Positions 61,601 through 64,000 of a stretch of 64,000 bases of DNA are shown piece after piece. A program made the translations under genes and the position numbers. Position 1 is the first letter of the stretch. Every line of letters begins with the position of its first letter. This DNA is from Aphelenchoides besseyi (lineage: Eukaryota > Nematoda > Chromadorea > Rhabditida > Aphelenchoididae). The notes beneath the pieces were generated by a model. It did not search any database and was not told the origin of the DNA. It saw only the letters and a program-made list of their open reading frames with translations. The stretch is taken from contig JAMPIQ010000003.1 in NCBI GenBank assembly GCA_024699855.1, positions 9,114,001 through 9,178,000 on the forward strand. Direction: 5' to 3'.

Positions 61601-63279
61601 TGTTGATGCCACGAAAATTACGTACTCTGTTTGCCAACATACTCATTCATTGCAACCCAGCCGATCCAAAATTGTTGTGGGAAAAATTCAGACATGATCT
61701 GAGCGAGGATTTTGCTCGTCGACTAAAAGATAAGTCAAAAGCAATTGCACGAGCATACAAACGTATTGACACAATCTTGCAACGAGAAAACAAGTCAATT
61801 AAAGACTTCCCATCGATGGACGCAGTAGACGACATTGACGAGATCGAAGACCCAATTGACCACGATCAAGAGCTCGAATCTGCAAAAGAAATGTATGAAA
61901 CTTTGAACATTGAACAAAAAGTGGTCCTTGACAAAGTTCTGAACAGTCTTCAAAACAACGGTGCACAAAAGTGCTTCTTCGTCGACGGTTTGGGTGGAAC
62001 GGGTAAAACTTACGTTTACAAAACTCTCTGCCACTTTATCCACGGATTGAAAAAGAAGTATTTGACTTGCGCGTTTACCGGTATTGCTGCGTTGTTGTTA
62101 CCCAATGGACGAACTTGCCACAAAACATTTGGACTTGGAGTTCCACTTGATCGCGATTCGAACTCAACTTTGACTCCCAACAATCGCGGCGGTAAGATGT
62201 TGATGCAAGCAGATGTGATCATTTGGGATGAAGCACCAATGGCCCCTAGATATGCATTAGAAATCGCAGATCGGAAACTAAGAGAACTAATGAATAGCAA
62301 CTTACCATTCGGTGGAAAAATCTTCGTGCTCGGTGGAGACTTCCGACAGATTCTGCCAATTCTGAAGTACGGTACCATCGGCGAAACCATCAATTTGTCT
62401 ATTTGCTCATCAACTTTGTGGAACCAATTTGAAAAATTGAAATTGACTACCAACATGCGAACCAAACCGAACGAAGTTGAATTTGCTGATTTCCTAAAAC
62501 AAGTCGGAGAAGGAACACTAAACAACGAAAACGAACAAATCAACTTACCATCTCACTGTTTAGTTGGCCAGAACTTGGAACAAGAAATCTTCGGCAAGCT
62601 GATTGAAAACAAACAGTTCAACGACATGGGGAACTCGGCGATATTGGTATCCAAACACATTGGCGTCAACGAGTCAAACGAAAAAGTCCTGAATATGTTG
62701 GATGGCCAAAGCAAAACCTACCTTTCAATCGACACGGCCATTGATGCTGAAAACTGTGACGACAACACACTTCTTCTCCCTGAGTACTTGAACATGATCG
62801 AAGAAGGTTCGCTGCCACCACACAAACTAGTGCTCAAGAAGAACGCGGTTGTGATTTTGATTCGAAATTTGTCACAAGAAGACGGTTTGTGCAACGGTAC
62901 ACGATTGTTGGTTTTGGCAATGAATGACCATTCAGTCGAGTGTCAGATATTAACAGGACATCACGCTGGCGAACGACACATCATTCCACGTATCAACAAC
63001 ACAATTGACTACCGCGGAATGTTCCAATTGAACCGCAAACAATTTCCATTGAAATTGGCGTTTGCAATGACCATCAACAAGAGTCAAGGCCAAACGTTCG
63101 AACGAGTCGGATTGAATCTCGAGCACGAAGTTTTCGAACATGGTCAGTTGTACGTTGCTTTGTCGCGAGCTCGATCATGGGATTCAGTGAAAGTTTTAAC
63201 TCAAGCAAATGACCGACAAGGTAATGGTGACTGTTTAGTAAAAAATATTGTGCATCGTGAAATCTTTAAACGTTTGTGA
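58621..63279 (+). CDS. H2 Helitron replicase-helicase
   Basis: 1552 codons, unbroken. Residues about 70-165 hold four 23-residue repeats of the form ESxQQKxxRLxxDxxxHQ, like STPR DNA-binding repeats. A zinc finger follows (CLCGALHFEEE ... DCCNHGKIELP, about 199-222). Rep: HUH in FQKRGLPHIHCLVSL (about 639) and the two-Tyr motif YLYKYTYKGYDA (about 780) nick and join DNA ends. Helicase: Walker A GLGGTGKTYVYK (about 1122), Walker B VIIWDEAPMAPRY, GGDFRQILPIL, LTTNMRT, KSQGQTFERVGLNL and YVALSRARSWDSVKVL. The enzyme moves the element by rolling-circle transposition in the nucleus. The first ATG lies at the frame break and is not the original start. Confidence 0.93.
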   Translation: MGVFLTKLNEDGFAKRLNLFDTLEASFSSIRTDNQNANAEPMGQSEVIVLENEVDAEKRAKRLQQKRDNINKKRASESNQQKFNRLSDQNIRQRSVRDAESKQQKVDRLAKDKVKHQDSRSNESDQQKADRLSKDKAQHQNSRSNESNQQKAERLAKDAAHHQISRITAQQKQTQLNVASKQADVPVHQLSKMISECLCGALHFEEERVGNKQTFNDCCNHGKIELPDLPELPQELDDLFTGKHPLSNNFLNNIRKYNSANSFAAFNVKMRSFATPGPYCFSIQGQICYEIDESVSAAADRKYGQLFFSDPAEAVERRMNTTNGTKKELMELLDKIIREHNPHAKMHMMMNELMKEEENAGRPVENVQMSFKMRPGYDPNRFNEPTVDEIGAVFTTDASGDMREMSLVIQLKNEPSPRVLSSLSPFATSWLYPLFFPKGTLGWSIDMTKINANKHTRLTRAEFHSYRLAIRKNSNSRIHYGKKLFQQFVVDSYVQVESDRIKWIRMNQKQLKTIHYHELHASLNKLGQKLDRAIGRIHILPSTHFGSPRFMRENYQDAMAIVLNNGNPDLFITMTCDALWPEIVQTINETIVLGAKQTASDRPDIVARVFALKVEAIIDDLVKKQIFGEPKCYVYVTEFQKRGLPHIHCLVSLKDGQKFLQPKNIDNYFSAELPPESDPELLELVSKYMIHRICGDKNPSAPCMINGKCRHKFPKQFLEETKVNENGYPFLKRPNNGRTIEIKGVKYDNRRVVPHSWYLLKRYRCHINVEIVSSIKNVKYLYKYTYKGYDAASLELQSSGNINHDEIKDHIDGRYVGPVEACYRILKLKMHDKSHHIERLPIHLENQQAVYIEEDCDAEKAKKAMEKKTKLMDYFKLNERDSNACQLLYSEIPTHYSWKSVKVLTNQNTETVNQWEPRVRSSNTIGRMYAISPSQGDLWHLRLLLRHVRGAKSFKELRTVDGTEYQNNGEACLALGLIEDDEEYVKCMEEAVKVLMPRKLRTLFANILIHCNPADPKLLWEKFRHDLSEDFARRLKDKSKAIARAYKRIDTILQRENKSIKDFPSMDAVDDIDEIEDPIDHDQELESAKEMYETLNIEQKVVLDKVLNSLQNNGAQKCFFVDGLGGTGKTYVYKTLCHFIHGLKKKYLTCAFTGIAALLLPNGRTCHKTFGLGVPLDRDSNSTLTPNNRGGKMLMQADVIIWDEAPMAPRYALEIADRKLRELMNSNLPFGGKIFVLGGDFRQILPILKYGTIGETINLSICSSTLWNQFEKLKLTTNMRTKPNEVEFADFLKQVGEGTLNNENEQINLPSHCLVGQNLEQEIFGKLIENKQFNDMGNSAILVSKHIGVNESNEKVLNMLDGQSKTYLSIDTAIDAENCDDNTLLLPEYLNMIEEGSLPPHKLVLKKNAVVILIRNLSQEDGLCNGTRLLVLAMNDHSVECQILTGHHAGERHIIPRINNTIDYRGMFQLNRKQFPLKLAFAMTINKSQGQTFERVGLNLEHEVFEHGQLYVALSRARSWDSVKVLTQANDRQGNGDCLVKNIVHREIFKRL

Positions 63280-64000
63280 ATAGCAACTTGACTGGAAGTA
63301 AGCAAACCAATTACAACGCGTCTAAACCAACGAACTAAACAGAAGTCTCTTCAAATTTCAAGACAAGTCCATGGCCTTCGGGCCATGGCAACATTCTCAT
63401 CTTCATCATCGACGGACGGCAATGGACGGCCACAGGAATAGTAAGCATTTTGGTTTATTCAATTTCATGTTTTGTTTCTTTAGATCTCGTACTTTCGGTT
63501 TCTCTACGTACTCAATGATGATGGTTGTCAATGTCAATGAAGTAAGTCCTGACTATTTGCGTTGTTATTTGAACATTCATCGTTCAGATTCTCATTCTCT
63601 GTTCATGTGCAAACTCAACCGGCTTTTTGAATGGACAACCAAAATGAAACCGATTGCTGCCAAACGATTCTCTTATGATCATCTTCATGGATTTCTACCA
63701 AAGTCGAACATCTATTGTTATCTTTCTCTTTTCTATTGTACACTGGAAGAGTCGCGTCACAACCTGAACCACAAATTCGCTCATCATACCGTGTCTCCAT
63801 CCTGGGTAAAGGCATGAAGAAAGCAAGTCTCCATCTTGGGTCCCGGCTTGCCCGTCTACATCTCAAAAGTGTGCGAAGGTTGTGACGTTGGATCCGAAAG
63901 TTCCTCTTTCTTTCTCTCTCCTCTTTAAGAAGCGAATATTGAAATATTAGTAATGAAGATTAAAGTTCGGTATTTGATTGAGAGATAATGAATAGAAATT
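63280..64000. other. Right edge, possible small spliced ORF
   Basis: A hairpin CCATGGCC-TTCG-GGCCATGG lies at 63369-63388. Beyond it, open stretches with GTAAGC/TTTAG and GTAAGT/TTCAG pairs (63438-63590) allow a small spliced frame ending near 63817 (HHTVSPSWVKA), but no family is recognised. Confidence 0.3.

Larger units (their letters stand above)
57651..63388 (+). mobile_element. Helitron H2, nearly intact
   Basis: Contains a protease-bearing ORF (57651-58682) and a 1552-codon replicase-helicase ORF (58621-63279), separated by one frame change, and a perfect hairpin (63369-63388) about 90 bp after the stop. Plus strand; the opposite orientation to H1. The least damaged of the three Helitrons. 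Its 5' TC end and exact 3' CTRR end were not recognised. Confidence 0.78.

Noticed and set aside
59484..63141. Series of minus-strand ORFs inside H2
   Set aside because: All are shadows of the 1552-codon replicase-helicase frame; hydrophobic content comes from reverse-complemented codons.
1..64000. CRISPR arrays, bacterial operons, rRNA genes
   Set aside because: No regularly spaced direct repeats, no ribosome-binding-site-led gene runs and no conserved rRNA blocks were seen; introns and transposon types are eukaryotic.

Overview
This window looks like a piece of nematode nuclear genome that is mostly transposable elements. Four things point to a nematode: short introns of about 40-60 bp with GTAAGT donors and TTTCAG acceptors; a two-domain MATH-BTB gene whose ATG follows a TTTCAG acceptor by 2 nt; a muscarinic acetylcholine receptor closest to the worm GAR-3 type; and a snRNA-like locus that begins with a near match to the nematode SL1 spliced leader. 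No species can be named from sequence alone.

Layout. 1-1.2 kb: broken Tc1-type transposase. 1.65-2.69 kb (-): complete six-exon secreted class 3 lipase. 2.7-5.6 kb: no clear gene. 5.6-21.6 kb (-): a 16-kb BEL/Pao element (BEL-1) with identical 231-bp LTRs, gag, protease, RT, RNase H, integrase and an env-like ORF. Between env and the 3' LTR it carries a Helitron (H1) and a tRNA-like sequence. 22.69-22.92 kb: solo LTR of the BEL-1 family. 23.4-25.6 kb (-): muscarinic receptor exons, with a Tc3-type transposon inserted at a TA inside the transmembrane-4 codons. 25.8-29.5 kb: AT-rich, no gene seen. 29.5-31.0 kb: decayed Helitron (H3). 31.1-39.7 kb (-): second BEL/Pao element (BEL-2) with an unbroken 1680-codon gag-pol, split near its end by a Tc1 element and followed by a roughly 370-residue extra protein of unknown function. 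40.8-42.4 kb: mariner-like element holding a nested MITE. 42.9-44.5 kb (+): MATH-BTB gene. 45.6-49.3 kb: two mariner-type elements, one of them splitting a BEL-1 LTR. 50-52.3 kb: Tc5-like and Tc1-like remnants, the SL-RNA-like locus and a Polinton-type integrase fragment. 53.5-54.3 kb: foldback element with arms of about 240 bp. 54.7-56.6 kb: a mariner-type element nested in another. 57.65-63.4 kb (+): Helitron H2.

How it works together. The host genes here (lipase, receptor, MATH-BTB) are small islands among nested selfish elements. The three Helitron copies share a Ulp1-like cysteine protease upstream of the helicase part; in H1 and H2 it precedes the HUH/Y2 replicase. Three mariner-type elements share the TIR start TACAGGGTGG and a conserved transposase intron, and the two with a readable catalytic core show a wide DD46D spacing. 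Many reading-frame breaks fall at homopolymers, including one in MATH-BTB and a likely one in the receptor, so some may be assembly errors. Breaks are left as they are; nothing was repaired.
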